This document shows, piece after piece, positions 10,782-22,746 of a stretch of 64,000 nucleotides of DNA. The position numbers and the translations under genes are program-made. The DNA comes from Sanguinoderma infundibulare (lineage: Eukaryota; Basidiomycota; Agaricomycetes; Polyporales; Polyporaceae), in contig JAVLRN010000001.1 of assembly GCA_032821775.1 (NCBI GenBank), forward strand, positions 372,001-436,000. Direction: 5' to 3'. The notes beneath the pieces are model-generated. The model saw nothing but the letters and a program-made list of their open reading frames with translations, did not search any database and had not been told where the DNA came from. Numbering within the stretch: position 1 is the first letter of the stretch; the number at the start of each line of letters is the position of its first letter.

Positions 10782-13700
10782 GGTCGAGCAGCCTTGTCCA
10801 TCTGCATTGCTCTCTCATTGGTTCCCACTGTCCCTGATCCCTCTGGCTGTCTGCATCTCCCTGTCTGTGCCTGTATGCTGTGTATTATCATTATTACCGG
10901 CTCGATGTTCGTCATGCGTTGCTCTGTGTTCTTCTACTGTCGATATACCTGCCCCGTTGTTACCCCTACCACTGCTGTTTATACCTCCTCACTTATTTCC
11001 TGCCCTTCCTTCCGCGCTATTCCTTGCTTTCCTTATACCGCGCTCTCTCTAGATGCCTCGGACTCGCTAGCTATAATTTTACTGGCTCAGAGCATCATCA
11101 TCTCCTACCCTCCTGCCCCTCCCCAATCCGCTCACACCACCCGCCATTTCCCTCACCTTACCCCGCCCTCACCCGATGATTGCAACAGATTCTCGATTGT
11201 ATGGACGTCTGTTTGCTACGGTATGCATCCTCCCATTATAATAGTGCTCGGTTACTACTGTGTTACAGTACGTGTACTATTGTGATCCTATGCCATAATT
11301 CGATCCCGTTATGCCTCCAACGCGTCCTGTCGTGTGCTCTATCTCGATGGAAGATGGTCGATGCACTTAAGATAATGCGTCTTCGACTTCTCTTTCATGT
11401 CCGCTTCGATGTCTGCGCATGAGATGGCGTCGCGATTACAGACGCGTATACGTCTTTGCGCTCGGCCGTCTTTATCCGTCGCTTCATCGTCTTGCGCCGC
11501 TGTCCGCTGACGACATCGACGTCCAGTACGAAGCCCCCGATTCCTTCGTCCGACGTCCGTGTCGATGAACAAGGGACTTGGCCTCGGACCGACCTCCGCA
11601 CCACGGTTCACGCACGGACATCGATCTCTTCTAATAACCATTTCCCGTCCAGCGATGTCGATGTCGATGTCGTCGATCTTTTATCTCTCCCCCATCTGCC
11701 AGCATCTACCCCGCTCTTCCCCCATCGCGAGTTCCGATCGCAAGCTCCAGAGCTCCAAGTCCCCCCCACCCCCCCGCACGGGGTCGATCAGACAGAGACG
11801 GAGCTTGCGCTATCGATGGCCGTCGCGTATACCGATCGCGCGCGAGGGCCCGGGGGCTTGGGGTGCGTTTTTTCTTTCCTTTGCTGTCACCTTCGGAAGG
11901 CGTTCGGTGCCGCCTATACGCTCCCGAGGTGGGGCGCGTGACCGCGTGCGTGTGTCTGGTTTCCTGGCATGATGTACGAGTGGCATACGTGCTTGCGACG
12001 CGAGTGCAATCGATGGCCGTGCTTTGATGGAGGAATTTCTGGTCGTGTGCGCACGTCGACGCTGCGCACGGTGTCGTGTCAAGTCCCAAGCGATGTAGGA
12101 ATTCGGCCAGCGGGCGGAAGCAAGCTGGTTGGACGACCCGCTGCTTATACGTTTCCTCTCGTCTTCTATTGGCTATGTACGAGTAGTTTTCGTGCAGTCC
12201 GTACGTACCCTGGTCTGGGCTGTACCTGCCTCCCTCGACGAGTCTCAACCAGTCGGCCCCGCACGTCAGGTCGATCCGGTGCGCGCTCTTACTCCGCCAG
12301 TATTCCGGTTTCGGGCACGGAAACAGTTCATAACACGGTGCGCGTGTTAGGTACAAGACATATGTTCGCCGCGCGCGAGAGTTATCATATGCATATGACC
12401 ATATATCTACACCTCGGCGCTGCACCGTTCGCCAAATCGGCTGCAGGTTTCACAGTAAGTAACAGGCATTTAAGCAACTCCGATTGTTTAATGAATCCGT
12501 CTGGCTGGCTGTGTGCGGACCACTGAAAGCACACACATATGGCGGGCACCGCTGCCTTGAGTTTGAATCCGGGCGCCCATTTCCGTACGGGGCCTGAGGT
12601 GGAAATCGACTGCGACTGCGGGTGTGGGTCGGACGCGAACTGCGTCCGGGCTGAATCGGTGTCGGTGGCCCTGCGATGGTGCGATGCCGAGATGATGTGC
12701 GTCCTGTGTGGCGATTCGAATTCAGAGGCAGGCCATTTCTGGAGTGCAAGGTTGGGGTTCTAACAGAGCTCTGAGATACTGATTAGAAGATGAGCGGTCG
12801 GTATCAAGGCATGATTGAGTTTGCAGTCGGCCATTGGCTGACGCCATATGCCATCCAGGGGGTTCGAGTTTCGAACCTTGCGCTCTCTCGCTCTCGCGCC
12901 CCTGCCACTGTTCGCCTCGGACACCGGCCGGGGCGTCAACGTGTTAATCGCCATATGCGTTTGCTGCTGCGTCGATTTGGACGCGAGATCCGTCCTCTTT
13001 GGAGGCGAAGAGGATCCGGCTCGCGAGCGCAATAGAGTACGTACATATGTACTGCATTCCCGGTCGCGAGTCGCCAGGCCACGAGCTGCGAGCTGCGGCG
13101 AGGCTTGAGCTTGAGCTTGACTGCCCCGTGTCGGCCGGGAACGTGGTATCGAGTCGGCCACGAGGAACATGGTCGTCGAGAGAGCGTGATGCGACGATGC
13201 GAGTGGACGGTGTGGGGACGATACATAAGTGTGGGTGATGTGCGCGGCCGAATATGCCAGGGTTCATCAAACGGATATCGCGAGAGTCGAGAGATCGGCG
13301 CGCGTTCCATCCAGGGTCCGTCCTGGTCCGTCTGTATGAATATTGTGCGCCTGCAGGCACCTCGGGAGCATGCGAGATGGCGTCCTCGATAGCGTCAATG
13401 TTTGGATCGGGGCATCGGGCGTGGAGATGGAGGAGTGATGGGGGGCAAGTGTTTACTGGGATCAATCATCTATTGGTACACAGTGATCAGTGATCGTTCA
13501 ATTCGAGTGTGTGCACTGGACAAATGACATGATGAGGGCGAGGCCAGAGCCGTCAGGCTGTGAGAGGTCGTTCGAGATCAGGATTCCGGTTTGGGAGCGG
13601 CCGCCTCGTGTCTGTAGATCGAAGCGTTAGATCATGGATGCACTGGCACGAGTTTGCGCGAAGGAGCGGGAGCATACGTACTGGGGAGACACGTGTATTT

Positions 13701-15187
13701 CGAACCTCTTCCAGTGGCACGACATGCAGTACTTTGGCCGCTTGCTGACAAAACGAGAAAGCTGTAAACGCCGACGAGAGTTCACGCGTTCACGTCCAAC
13801 GCGATGCCTTGCAAGGTTAGAAGATGCGCAAACGCAGCACAGCGTTAGGATGGAGCTTACTTAGGCACAAGCTAGAGCTTACCGCTGCTAACTTTGCGCA
13901 CTGCGTTCCAATCGCAAACTCTGAATCGTAGGCCGGTGCAGGAGATGAATCACAAGAAGCGGACATGAGAGGGGCGTGCATCACGGAGGCGGAGAAGATG
14001 TGTGTGGTGAGGGAGCGTCAAGCACTTACCACTTTCGAGCGACCTCTGTCCAACTGCTTGCGGGCGGCTCCATGGAGAGCATCGTGGCGTGTTAGACCTG
14101 TGTGTCCTGTCTTCTTTGTCGATGCGCGCTCCGGGACATTCGGTTGTGTTTATCTGTATGCAGGCTACGGTCCTTGGATGGGTATACAGGCCCCGAGCTC
14201 GTTCTGTCGAGCTCTCGGGCACGCTGCACGCCTCGAGGTCGCTGCGAAGGCGCTTGGTCGTCCTTCGGGATACAGTGTATCGATGCGCGAATGGCGGTCG
14301 CCGTATATTACGCCGCGCGTCGGTCGGACCTGGACACTGTATGACACGGTGAGAACGTTGTCGCTATCGATATATGCAATGCGCACACTTACGCCCTTCT
14401 GTGGAAGACGGTGTTGCAAGGCGACGACGAAAACCGGTTCCTGGCCGGTCCTCTCGGGGAAACGGTGGGAATGTGGTGCGGCGGCATCGCCCGAAGTCGC
14501 TACCTGCCAAAATGGTCATTTCGGATGTCGCGCCGAACTTCAATGCCTGGGGCCCACAGTGCTATGGGAGCTGGGGATGCTTGACTTGTAAGTAAACATA
14601 CACCAGATCTATCATTTGCGATAGGCTCAACCGCCTCTGTGCGACCTGCACAGCTCGTAGTCGTGCCCCCTCCTCACCGCCTTACTCTTCAACTGCGGAG
14701 CGTCGCATTCCTTCCACTCACGCTGGGAAGGAGACACAGTTACGTCAGACTCGACCAGGACTCAGCGTTCAAGTTCAACCTTTTGGCGCGGCAAGTGGTC
14801 CATGACGGCGCAGATCCGCTCAGCGGCCAACCGCAGGCAGCGCTGCGGCCGCAGTCCCGTTTGGCTGCTCGTAGCTTAGCCACTGCAAGCACAGTGAGTT
14901 GAAGGTTACGGTAACAGGACGTACTTGGAGCCGCAATTGCAGCATTGCTGTGCAATGTAGGTTGCCTGGCCGCGGTTCACGAATGCGCCGTGTCACTGAA
15001 ACTGGATGGTGCACCAGGTGGCTGGCGGCGGTCGTAAGTCAATGGTGGAAGCGCGCGCATGGTGAACATGCTGACAGAGAGCAATTCTATTCAAGTTACG
15101 ACGCTACGAACAAACTTTGGGGCGAACCGCGTCAGGAGGACGATGGAAGACGGACAAGCAACCCGTACGCAACAAAGGCAAAGGACG
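10782..15187. other. Gene-poor interval of 4.4 kb
   Basis: The first 400 bp are pyrimidine-rich and likely include the 3' UTR of the FYVE gene. Open frames at 11456-11972 and 13965-14600 have unremarkable, arginine-rich products without domains or splice support. A frame at 14639-14902 is somewhat protein-like (DQDSAFKFNLLARQVV) but unrecognised. No RNA gene was seen. Confidence 0.45.
11653..11677. repeat. GATGTC short tandem repeat
   Basis: An array of GATGTC hexamers followed by GTCGAT; encodes Asp-Val repeats if translated, but no gene is supported here. Confidence 0.7.
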
Positions 15188-17149
15188 CTAAGTCATCGTG
15201 TCCGTCCACACACAGCTCCCGCCCGGACCAGAGTCGGGCTCAACGCAGCACGGCGGCAGAGGCATCTGCGGCATCTCCACGATCCGCTCAACGGTGACAG
15301 ACCGGAAGTACGCCCGTAGCTCTTCGAGCACGACCTCCGCATCCTCGATCTCGAACCGCGGCGACGTCTGCACGACGAGGTGCTCGAGGTACCGATACGC
15401 TCCCGACGCGAGTTGCTCCAGCATGCGTCGGAAGCCCAGCCAGACGGTTCCCCGACACAACGGGAACTTAGGCGGCGGCGAGACGTCGTAGTACACCAGG
15501 CGCAGCGTCTTCAGGTGCACCGTGAAGAAGTCCGCATGCTCGGTGTCCGGAAGGACGGCGAGGTCGGGCCAGTAGGCATACCCTGGCCCGTTTATGGGGT
15601 GCTCGACGGTGAAGAGGACGACGGTGTCCAGCATTGGAAGTTGGCGGAAGGCCGTCGTCGCTGTTGTGTTGAAAAATACGAGCGGGGCCGTGAACGGCGC
15701 TGTGACGTTCATGAGCCACACCTCGCGCACGCTGGAGAGGTCGGCGGCGTCATTGGAGAGCAACCTTTGAAGCCAGACGTCGGGCTGGCGGTAGTGCGAG
15801 CCCCGAACCATGCCGACGTTCGACGCGACGCGAACCGCGGACTTGCTGGTCGCAAAGGTGACGGAAAACCGATATCCTTCGCTCTCCTTTGACGCATCGG
15901 GGAATACAGCGACACGAAGGTGGCTCACCCTTCCGTGTAGCCGCTCTTTGATCACGTCCTCATATCGGAATGAATTGATGGTCGTTGTATCCGTCAACAC
16001 CTGGAGGGCGATGGGGTGCTGGGGAGGGAAGAGGGAAAGGTAAAACCTGAGGCCGGACGAGCTCAAGTCGTGCAAGGTGAGCCGGCGAAGGGAGACAGGT
16101 GTCTGCAGCGGAGCAGTGAGCCCAATAGTCGTGTCCTTCGGGGAGAGCAGCGACAGTGCGACGCTCCTGATGTTAGGACACAGGCGGAGGAGGGCCTCAA
16201 CGTGGGTGTGGCCGTTTCCCAGCCCATTCCGGACCAGGACGAGGTGCGTGAGAGATAGAAAATTCCGCCGAGATGGGGCACTCAGAAGGCGGAAGGGCAC
16301 GCCCTCCAAACAGAGATGTTGCAGCACTGGCAGCTCGGTGTGGTCAAGACCAAGTGCGTGCTTGTGCCACATCTTGTCGTTGTGATGGCCGCAGGACAAT
16401 GCTTTTAGCCGCGGGAAATGGGTTGAAGAATACAGCATTTCTTTGAGGGACTCGGCGAGAGATTGGTGGGTTCGCAACAGATGGAGCTCCTCAATTCGGG
16501 AGCTTGCAGATGAGTCAAGTGCTCCGAGGACGTTGCCAAAGTGAACGCCGGGGTTGGTGACCACCACCAACGGTAAAGCCTGGCTTCTTGAAAGGCAGAG
16601 GCTGAACTGCGGACGCGTTCGTAAGGCAGTCGTGCCAACCGTGCTGTAGGTGATATGCCTCCACCAAACTGTCAGGGAGAGGGCGGCGCCGCGCAGGCTG
16701 CGACATGTCTGGGAAACGGGGATCAACGCGACGCTGTCCTTGAAAGATGGTCTCCAAAACTGACTGAACCCGTGAGGAAGGGTTCCTGGTTGTGCGAATA
16801 GGAGCTCTTCGAGAATGCGAATGAGTAACTCGACAGGTAGAGTCGACAGTGGCCGTCTGGCATTGATCTCGGACCGTAGGTCCCTGAGTGTTGCTTGAAC
16901 GCTCGTGAAGAGGGATCTTAGCTGGCCAGCGAATCCGGTAAATAGGGGTCAATATGAAACACTGAGGACTTACAGCATGCTCGCTGAACAAACGTGGCAA
17001 TCAATGCTTCGAAAGCACCTCACAAACTGTGGTAAGACATACCTCAGGTTGGCCACCTCACTTTCCAGTGTGCCCAAGAAATTCTTGAAGGATTGTTCGA
17101 CCCTGAACAGGCTGGCCGCCATGCCGAAGTTGTGGACCTCAAGCTGCAT
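15188..17149 (-). CDS. F-box-like protein, paralogue 1, 616 aa
   Basis: Minus-strand gene with exons 17149-17043, 16983-16974 and 16921-15188. The middle exon is only 10 nt (CGAGCATGCT), between introns of 59 and 52 bp, and phases close exactly. The N-terminus is a predicted coiled coil. Residues about 62-110 form an F-box-like motif (RRPLSTLPVELLIRILEELL, then LIPVSQTCRSLR). The rest resembles irregular leucine-rich repeats (LPVLQHLCLEGVPFRLL, LPMLDTVVLFTVEHP). The C-terminus carries the family signature MPQMPLPPCC-x-EPD-x-GPGG. F-box proteins are usually substrate adaptors of SCF ubiquitin ligases; the target is unknown. Paralogues lie at 19.5, 23.1 and 33.7 kb. No inactivating mutation was seen. 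Confidence 0.82.
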
Positions 17150-17901
17150 GGTCCAATGAAGCAAAGTGGGGATGCAATGTAGGAGGACAATGCAAGACTG
17201 AAGCAAGAATACGCAGGAGACTGAGGGCAAGGAACGAGGGGGATGGGGATGACGTGTAAGAACGGCGGCTGCTCTGCTTGGTTCCCTTTTCAAGCTCAAG
17301 GTCGGCACCTTCGCAAGGCTGCGGCACCGACCAGACTCGGAGTGACTCATCTTATGCGAGACATGCCTGAAGTTCTTATTTGGATCATGGAATGCATATA
17401 GCAAATCAAGAACACACACCAAAGCAACAGTTCAGCCCAGGCAAACATCATCTAGTAAGCTTCCTGAGGCATAAGCAGAGTCAGCAGCCAATTTTCCAAA
17501 ACTCAAACACACCATGTCTTCACCTGGTCTTCAAGCAGCTGTTATTTTTGTGCTGAACTTGGCGTAGATAGCATATCAGTGATTGGTTCAATCATGAGAC
17601 GATATTTGTCAAGTTCCCCATAAGAGACTCGACATCCTTGAGGCCAAACAGCCCGCCTGCCCGTCATGAATGGATACACTGGCAGATGACTGCAGCACGG
17701 AGAGATCAACAGCGGGAATGACTCGAATCCGCGGAAGACTCCGATAAGCGGCACGTGACCATATGGGCGGCAAATAATTCATTGACATCCTGTCTACTCA
17801 TACGTTACACTCGGACGCAAGGGCTCTGAGACAATCAAATTCCAATACACACTCTACTCTCAGACAAGAGAATACCATACCCCAACACTCCGCAAGCACA
17901 A
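17150..17901. other. Spacer upstream of F-box paralogue 1
   Basis: Probable promoter of the minus-strand F-box gene. No TATA box or other gene was recognised. It ends at the F-box fragment described next. Confidence 0.4.
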
Positions 17902-18220
17902 TCAATGCAACGTACTGTTCGCCGTGATCGCCCCCGTCCACATCGCGTGGTCGAAGCAGCACTCCGGGACAGGCATCGTCGGGAGCCTGTCGATCTCCTC
18001 CACGACCACCGCCGCGAAGTGCTCGCCGAGCCGTGCCAGGTCGTTGCCGTCCAGCACGAGGTCGGGCATCAGCTGCACGACCAGAGGGCGTGCTTGACAT
18101 ACGCATACGCGCCGGACTCGGACTCGAGCTCGAAGAGCAGCTTCGCGGAGATGTCTATCTTCCCCCGCGGGTCCATGGTCCATCTGGTGTGCAGGCTCTC
18201 GATGTCGCGGTCGCGGTAGC
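17902..18220 (-). pseudogene. F-box family C-terminal fragment
   Basis: The minus strand encodes only the last 105 or so residues of the F-box family: KIDISAKLLFELESESGAYA, YVKHA, then VVQLMPDLVLDGNDLARLGE and the signature RLPTMPVPECC. The match to the C-terminus of the paralogue at 23.12 kb is clear (ELESGGYGYLKHFVLQ). A one-base frameshift near 18090 separates the two parts. The fragment stops abruptly near 18221, where the plus strand begins to encode a GH1 glycosidase. It has no F-box, no start and no leucine-rich region, so it is a broken copy. Confidence 0.75.
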
Positions 18221-18221
18221 C

Positions 18222-19380
18222 CGACGGTCTGGGCGATCTCTGCGACGACTGGCTGTCGATGAACGAGCCACGGACGTTCTGCTACGAAGGTATGACATGC
18301 TGCGCTCTTTTTGGCATTTGAGAAAGATATTCTACTGATGTTAGATTTTTTTTCCCGATTCCTAGGCTACGGCGCGGACCCGCACCATGCACCGGCAATC
18401 GCTAATGGGTCGTTTGACACCGAGCTCGCGTGCAAACACAACGCCATGCTAGCCCACGCCGAGGCTCACGAAGTCTTCGTTGAGAAGAAGCAGCAAGGCA
18501 AGGTCAAGGGCCGGTTCGGCATCAAGATCGATGGTGTAAGCATCAATCTTTTCATGCAAGAGAAATACTCTCTGACTGAAAGACAAACGTAGGCAACCGG
18601 CGTGCCAATGGACGACTCCTCAGCGGCGGACCTCGCTGCCGTCGACCACTACCACGCGTTCGAGCTTTGGGACGTCTCCCCTCTCGTAAACGGTACGTAC
18701 AACCCAACGATGCGAGATACTCTCGGGTCACGCCTGCCCGAATTCACAGCGGCCGAGACGAAGAAGCTCGTGGGCTCGTACGACTTCGTCGGATATGACG
18801 CGTACACGTCCGTCTGGGTCGCCGCGCTGAACGAGACTGCGAGGGCATCGTGCACGAACGAGACGTCGGTCTTCTGGCCCTCGTGCGTGGAGGTCACGGA
18901 CACGAACCACGATGCGATCCTCATCGGCAAGCCGACGCAGAACAGCTGGAACTTCCGGGCGAACGACACGGTCTACACCGCGCTGAAGTACATGAATGAC
19001 AATGGCGTGATGGCGTTCACGCGTGAGTGCTGCGGCTCCCTATGTTCTTGCTCCTGTCTCCCGCGCTTACGTTCGGTTGTGCATACAATTGGGGAGAACG
19101 GCATGGGGGTGATGCCGCTCATCGGCGTGTGCGTCTGGTCGTGCCTCGACAACTTTGAGGTGAGCACGAGTGGCCGCATGTCCACCATATTCGCCACCCC
19201 CAGCGCTGACGTACATGGTTGTAGTGGGGTTGCGGTTACGGAGTCAAATTCGGGCTGATCGACACGAAGCCGGGCTACAACCAGCCGCGCACGGCGAAGA
19301 TGTCCACGAATTATGTGAAAGGCGTCATGACGGGCCAGCTGGAGTTGGTCTACTCGTACTTCCCAACAGACGGCGTCTGA
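18222..19380 (+). pseudogene. GH1 beta-glucosidase, 5'-truncated remnant
   Basis: Plus-strand exons encode the second half of a glycoside hydrolase family 1 protein. The first (to 18289) contains the acid/base motif in the form WLSMNEPRTFCYEG. Exon two (18366-18535) has GYGADPHHAP and HNAMLAHAEAHEVF. Exon three has RLPEFTAAETKKL, SYDFVGYDAYTS and LKYMNDNGVMAF. Later segments give the nucleophile motif ENGM and WSCLDNFE, then CGYGVKFGLID after a clean intron ending at 19226. Inactivating features: the whole N-terminal half of the barrel is missing; the intron before ENGM has no AG acceptor (IGENG replaces the usual ITENG); and about 30 residues normally found between ENGM and the WSLLDNFEW motif are deleted. 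The frame ends TGA at 19378-19380. Confidence 0.8.
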
Positions 19381-19537
19381 TCAACATGCCCGTTTGGTGA
19401 ACGAGGGGAGGGACTTGCTGAGGGTTGCAGTGCCGTGTACATTTATATGTAATATTTCTAAGTAGCAGTACTAAATACCATTTAGGCCTGAAATCCCACA
19501 TCGCCTAGTTTAAGCGACGATCACTCACGGGGCAAAG
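19381..19537. other. Short convergent spacer
   Basis: Lies between the 3' ends of the GH1 remnant and the minus-strand F-box copy. Too short and AT-richer than its neighbours; no gene seen. Confidence 0.5.
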
Positions 19538-21327
19538 TTAGTAGAACGGCGTGGTCCACGCATCACGGCCGCCAGGCCCCTGATCGGGCTCAATGCAGCA
19601 CGGTGGCAGCGGCATCTGCGGCAGTCCTCGCATGCGCTTGACGTCCACCGTCTTGAAGTACCCACGCAGCTCGTTCACCTCAGCTTCGTCCCACTTAAAG
19701 CGGGCGGACGCGTTTACAGCGAAGTAGTCGAGGTAGCTGTATGCGCCAGACTTGAGCTGCTCGAGCATCCGCCCGAACCCCAGTCGGATGGGAGCCCTCT
19801 TGGAGGCAGTCGTGGAGAACGTCCCTTCGCAGGCCCAGCAAAAAGTTTTCAGTCTCGTGCAGGAGAACTCCGAGTCCGGGTCGTCCGCCGCGGGAAGGAT
19901 CGAGAGGGTGAAGGAGTGGGTCTGTTCTTCGTCGGACTGTTGGAAACGGTCTACCGTGACGAGGACGAGCGTTTCCAGCGCAGGGAGGCCGGCTACAATG
20001 GACCGGACGCGCGCTTGGAAGCCCGGGAAGGAGGCGACGTTGTGCAGCCACACCTCGCGGACGTTAGACAAGCAGACCGCGTCCGTAGAGAGGATACCGT
20101 CCAGCCACACTTCGGAGAGCTCCGTATTTGTCCGCCGCATGTTGGCCGCGAGGCGGACGGCGCTGCGTTCGGTGGCAAGGGTAACGGAGAACCGAAAGAG
20201 ACGGGGACCATCGCGATATGTCGCAAGACGGAGGCGGGTGGGGTCGTCTCGCAGCCGCTCCCTGAGGACGGGGCGGTAGTCGAACCAGCCGGGGGTAATG
20301 GATCTGGAGCGCGCTCTCGCCGTCCTCGCGTGGCGGGATGAGCGAAAGATAAAACTGGATGCCGTTGGAGAGCATGTCGTCCACGACGATGCGGCGCAGG
20401 CGCGCGGTGACCCGCGGCATGTCGGCGGGCAACACTAGATTGACACCTGCTTTTCGGAAGAAGTTGGACAGCACGAGGCTCAGGAGAGCCGGACAGCGCA
20501 TGAGGAGGGTCGCGACCTTGACGTGGATGTTAGGGTCACTGGAATAGCTTTCGGAAAGGACGAGGTGGGTGATGGAGGGGAACGGCCGCGTCCCCGAGCT
20601 CGCGAAGGAGAACGGAACGCGGTCGAGCACGAGGTGCTGGAGGGCGGCCAGGGGCTCGGTATGAAGTACAAACTCGGATCCGTACTCCATGAGCATGAGC
20701 GACTTGAGCATGGGGCGGTGGTTCTGCTTCCGCAACAGGTTTGATAGCCACGAGACAAGTGCGTGGTTAGTGTAGAGGAAGTAGACATGTTCGACGCGCT
20801 CGGTTGCACTATCCGAGAGGGTGCGGAAGACATGTGTGTTATCGATGGGATACGCGACGAGCGTGAGTGGGGCAACCTGGCTGTTTGTTACGCACATATG
20901 GATGTGACGGGGAGCTTTCGATGAGAGGCTCGTCCACAATCGCGGATACGACCGAGCGACGTTCCGCAGGTGGCTGCATGTTTGTGAAAGTGGAATTAGC
21001 GCGGAGCTGTCGAGGAACAACGGTCTCCAGGATAGTGTACAATACTGGGGCAGGGGGCTTGTTCCAGATTCGAGGACAGTCGCCATGATCTTGCCAAGTA
21101 GCTCGACGGGGAGAGATAGCAGAGGGCGACGCATGTTGACTGCGCGTCGCAGGGTCGAGGCGGCCTCCAATACTTCTTTGTGAAGAGACCAGAGCTGGTG
21201 AAAACCAATCAAATCAGCACATGAGGAAGCGTGTTGTTTCTGTTGCGGTGCGCGACTCACAGTCGCTTCGCTGCAAGCCGATGAACATTTCAGTTTAGTG
21301 CACACATATTTATTCAACCCACGCACC
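19538..21327 (-). pseudogene. F-box-like protein, paralogue 2, frameshifted
   Basis: The same architecture as paralogue 1: a 5' exon ending at 21327, a 10-nt exon 21270-21261 (CGAAGCGACT), and a long exon from 21194. The F-box-like core is RRPLLSLPVELLGKIMATVL then LIPLSQTCSHLRNVA. The C-terminus is RGLPQMPLPPCCIEPDQGPG. Two defects are visible. First, the long exon changes frame in a run of five C (plus-strand G run 20291-20295): the frame up to ESALQIHYP must shift to reach WFDYRPVLRERLRDDP and the intact C-terminal frame (19538-20140). Second, the 5' exon has an in-frame stop upstream and no ATG, unlike its paralogues. A sequencing error could explain the first defect but not the second. 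It is head-to-head with the E2 gene at 21714. Confidence 0.75.
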
Positions 21328-21713
21328 TCATCAAGTTAACTTCTTGATGCAAGCAGCAGGAAAGGTGCTTTATGATCTTGTGCGCTCCATACTCGCACTT
21401 CTACATCCTGCAGGGCACGTATACTCACCCCAGGAAAGGCCGATGTGGAAGTCGTTAAGGCGGAGTAGGCCAACTTGGTCAGTGCAATATTTTAAATGCG
21501 CTTCCGGCTCGCGGTCCGGCATTTAGCGCGTGCCCTGATCGCACCAAGCCGACTCCGAGGTAGCTCGCCACTGCCTCCTGCAGCACCCATCTCCCTCTCC
21601 CTTCTGCCGTAGCTGCCCCCAGTCTTCCCGGTCGACGTGCACTTGGGAACTCCCTCTGTGTTTCCCCGTCCGCCATCTACACGCGCCAGTGTACTTTGAC
21701 AACAAGAGAATCC
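21328..21713. promoter_or_regulatory. Divergent intergenic region, F-box copy / ubiquitin E2
   Basis: A 386-bp head-to-head spacer. A TATTTTAAAT sequence (about 21487-21496) lies about 220 bp upstream of the E2 start and the segment before the ATG is pyrimidine-rich. Promoter assignment is inference. Confidence 0.35.
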
Positions 21714-22746
21714 ATGGCAGTCTCGACCAGACGACTGCAGAAGGAACTCGCGGATATCAAGAAAGAGGGTACTCCAGTTGGTGAGTCTTCCAGTATGGTC
21801 GGTAATAGAACATGGCAAACATGTAAAACGTCGTAGGCATTGAGCTCCTGAGTGCGGACGACTTTGCAACCTGGTATCTCACCGTACAGGTGCTCGGGAA
21901 CACGGTCTACGAGGTGTGTCCGTCCGTAAACTCCCTGGATGCCCTTCCATATCAAGCATATACCCCGCTTTCCTTGTGTAGGGCGAGAAGTTCGCGCTCA
22001 AGTTCCGGTTCGACAACCAGTACCCCATATCTGCTCCTGCGGTCCAGTTCGTGGTGGAAAGCGGCTATCAAGCCCCAATCCATCCAGTGCGTTTATCGTT
22101 CACGTCTTTGAATTCCCGCCCTCTTTCTCTAACAACCTGTGCTTTTCGGAATCGATAGCATGTGTACTCGAACGGCCATGTACGCGCCTGGTTACTAGGT
22201 TCCGAGGAAGCACGCGCTGACGCCCATTTCCTGGTAGATATGCGCCTCCATCTTAGGCAGCGAGTGGTCCCCAGTGCTGAGCGTCGTGTCGGTCTGCGTT
22301 ACGATCCAGAGCATGCTGGCTTCCTGCAAGGTCCGTCCCGTGTGATTGATTGTTCCTCGGACTTCGCTCACGCCTTCCATTCCTCGGGGAGCAGAAGAAG
22401 GAACGGTGAGCACTTTCCCTGCATTTTCGCGCCGTTAGGAACGTAAGCACTCAACTCCGTTTGTTTAGCCCTCCAGACAACGACCGTTATGTGTCGCATG
22501 CACCTGAGAACCCGAAGAAGGTGCGTGTCTTTCTCTGCACCTGCCGTGCACTCCACTCATACTCTTGTTGTATCGCAGACACGCTGGGACTTCCATGGTA
22601 AGTGACTCGACACCCAATTCGGTTCAGCTCCCATTTTGATTAACCACACGACCGCCATTCAATGCTCTCTCAGATGACGAGTGAGTACACGGCTTCTGCC
22701 TTGAACCTCCGAGTGATTCAAGCTGACAACCACTCACAGCGTGTAA
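21714..22746 (+). CDS. UBE2W-type ubiquitin-conjugating enzyme E2, 152 aa
   Basis: Ten exons: 21714-21780, 21837-21913, 21982-22086, 22159-22179, 22238-22330, 22395-22405, 22469-22520, 22579-22597, 22674-22680, 22740-22746. Every junction is GT-AG and the phases close to a complete 152-residue UBC fold. Key features are the HPHVYSNGHIC active-site segment with catalytic Cys92, the preceding HPH, the WSP motif, the SMLASCK segment and the C-terminal ERPPDNDRYV...NPKKTRWDFHDDDV. The overall match is to the UBE2W family (human enzyme 151 aa, Cys91), which attaches ubiquitin to free protein N-termini, including disordered ones. Exons of 7, 7, 11, 19 and 21 nt make the gene easy to mis-annotate. 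It looks intact. Confidence 0.93.

Noticed and set aside
12855..12885. GGTTCGAGTTTCGAACC, resembling a tRNA T-arm
   Set aside because: It is a short palindrome; no acceptor stem, anticodon arm or D-arm could be arranged around it.
15380..16385. Plus-strand frames inside the F-box gene at 15.2-16.9 kb
   Set aside because: Antisense shadows of a well-supported minus-strand gene; the same applies to 24138-24827.
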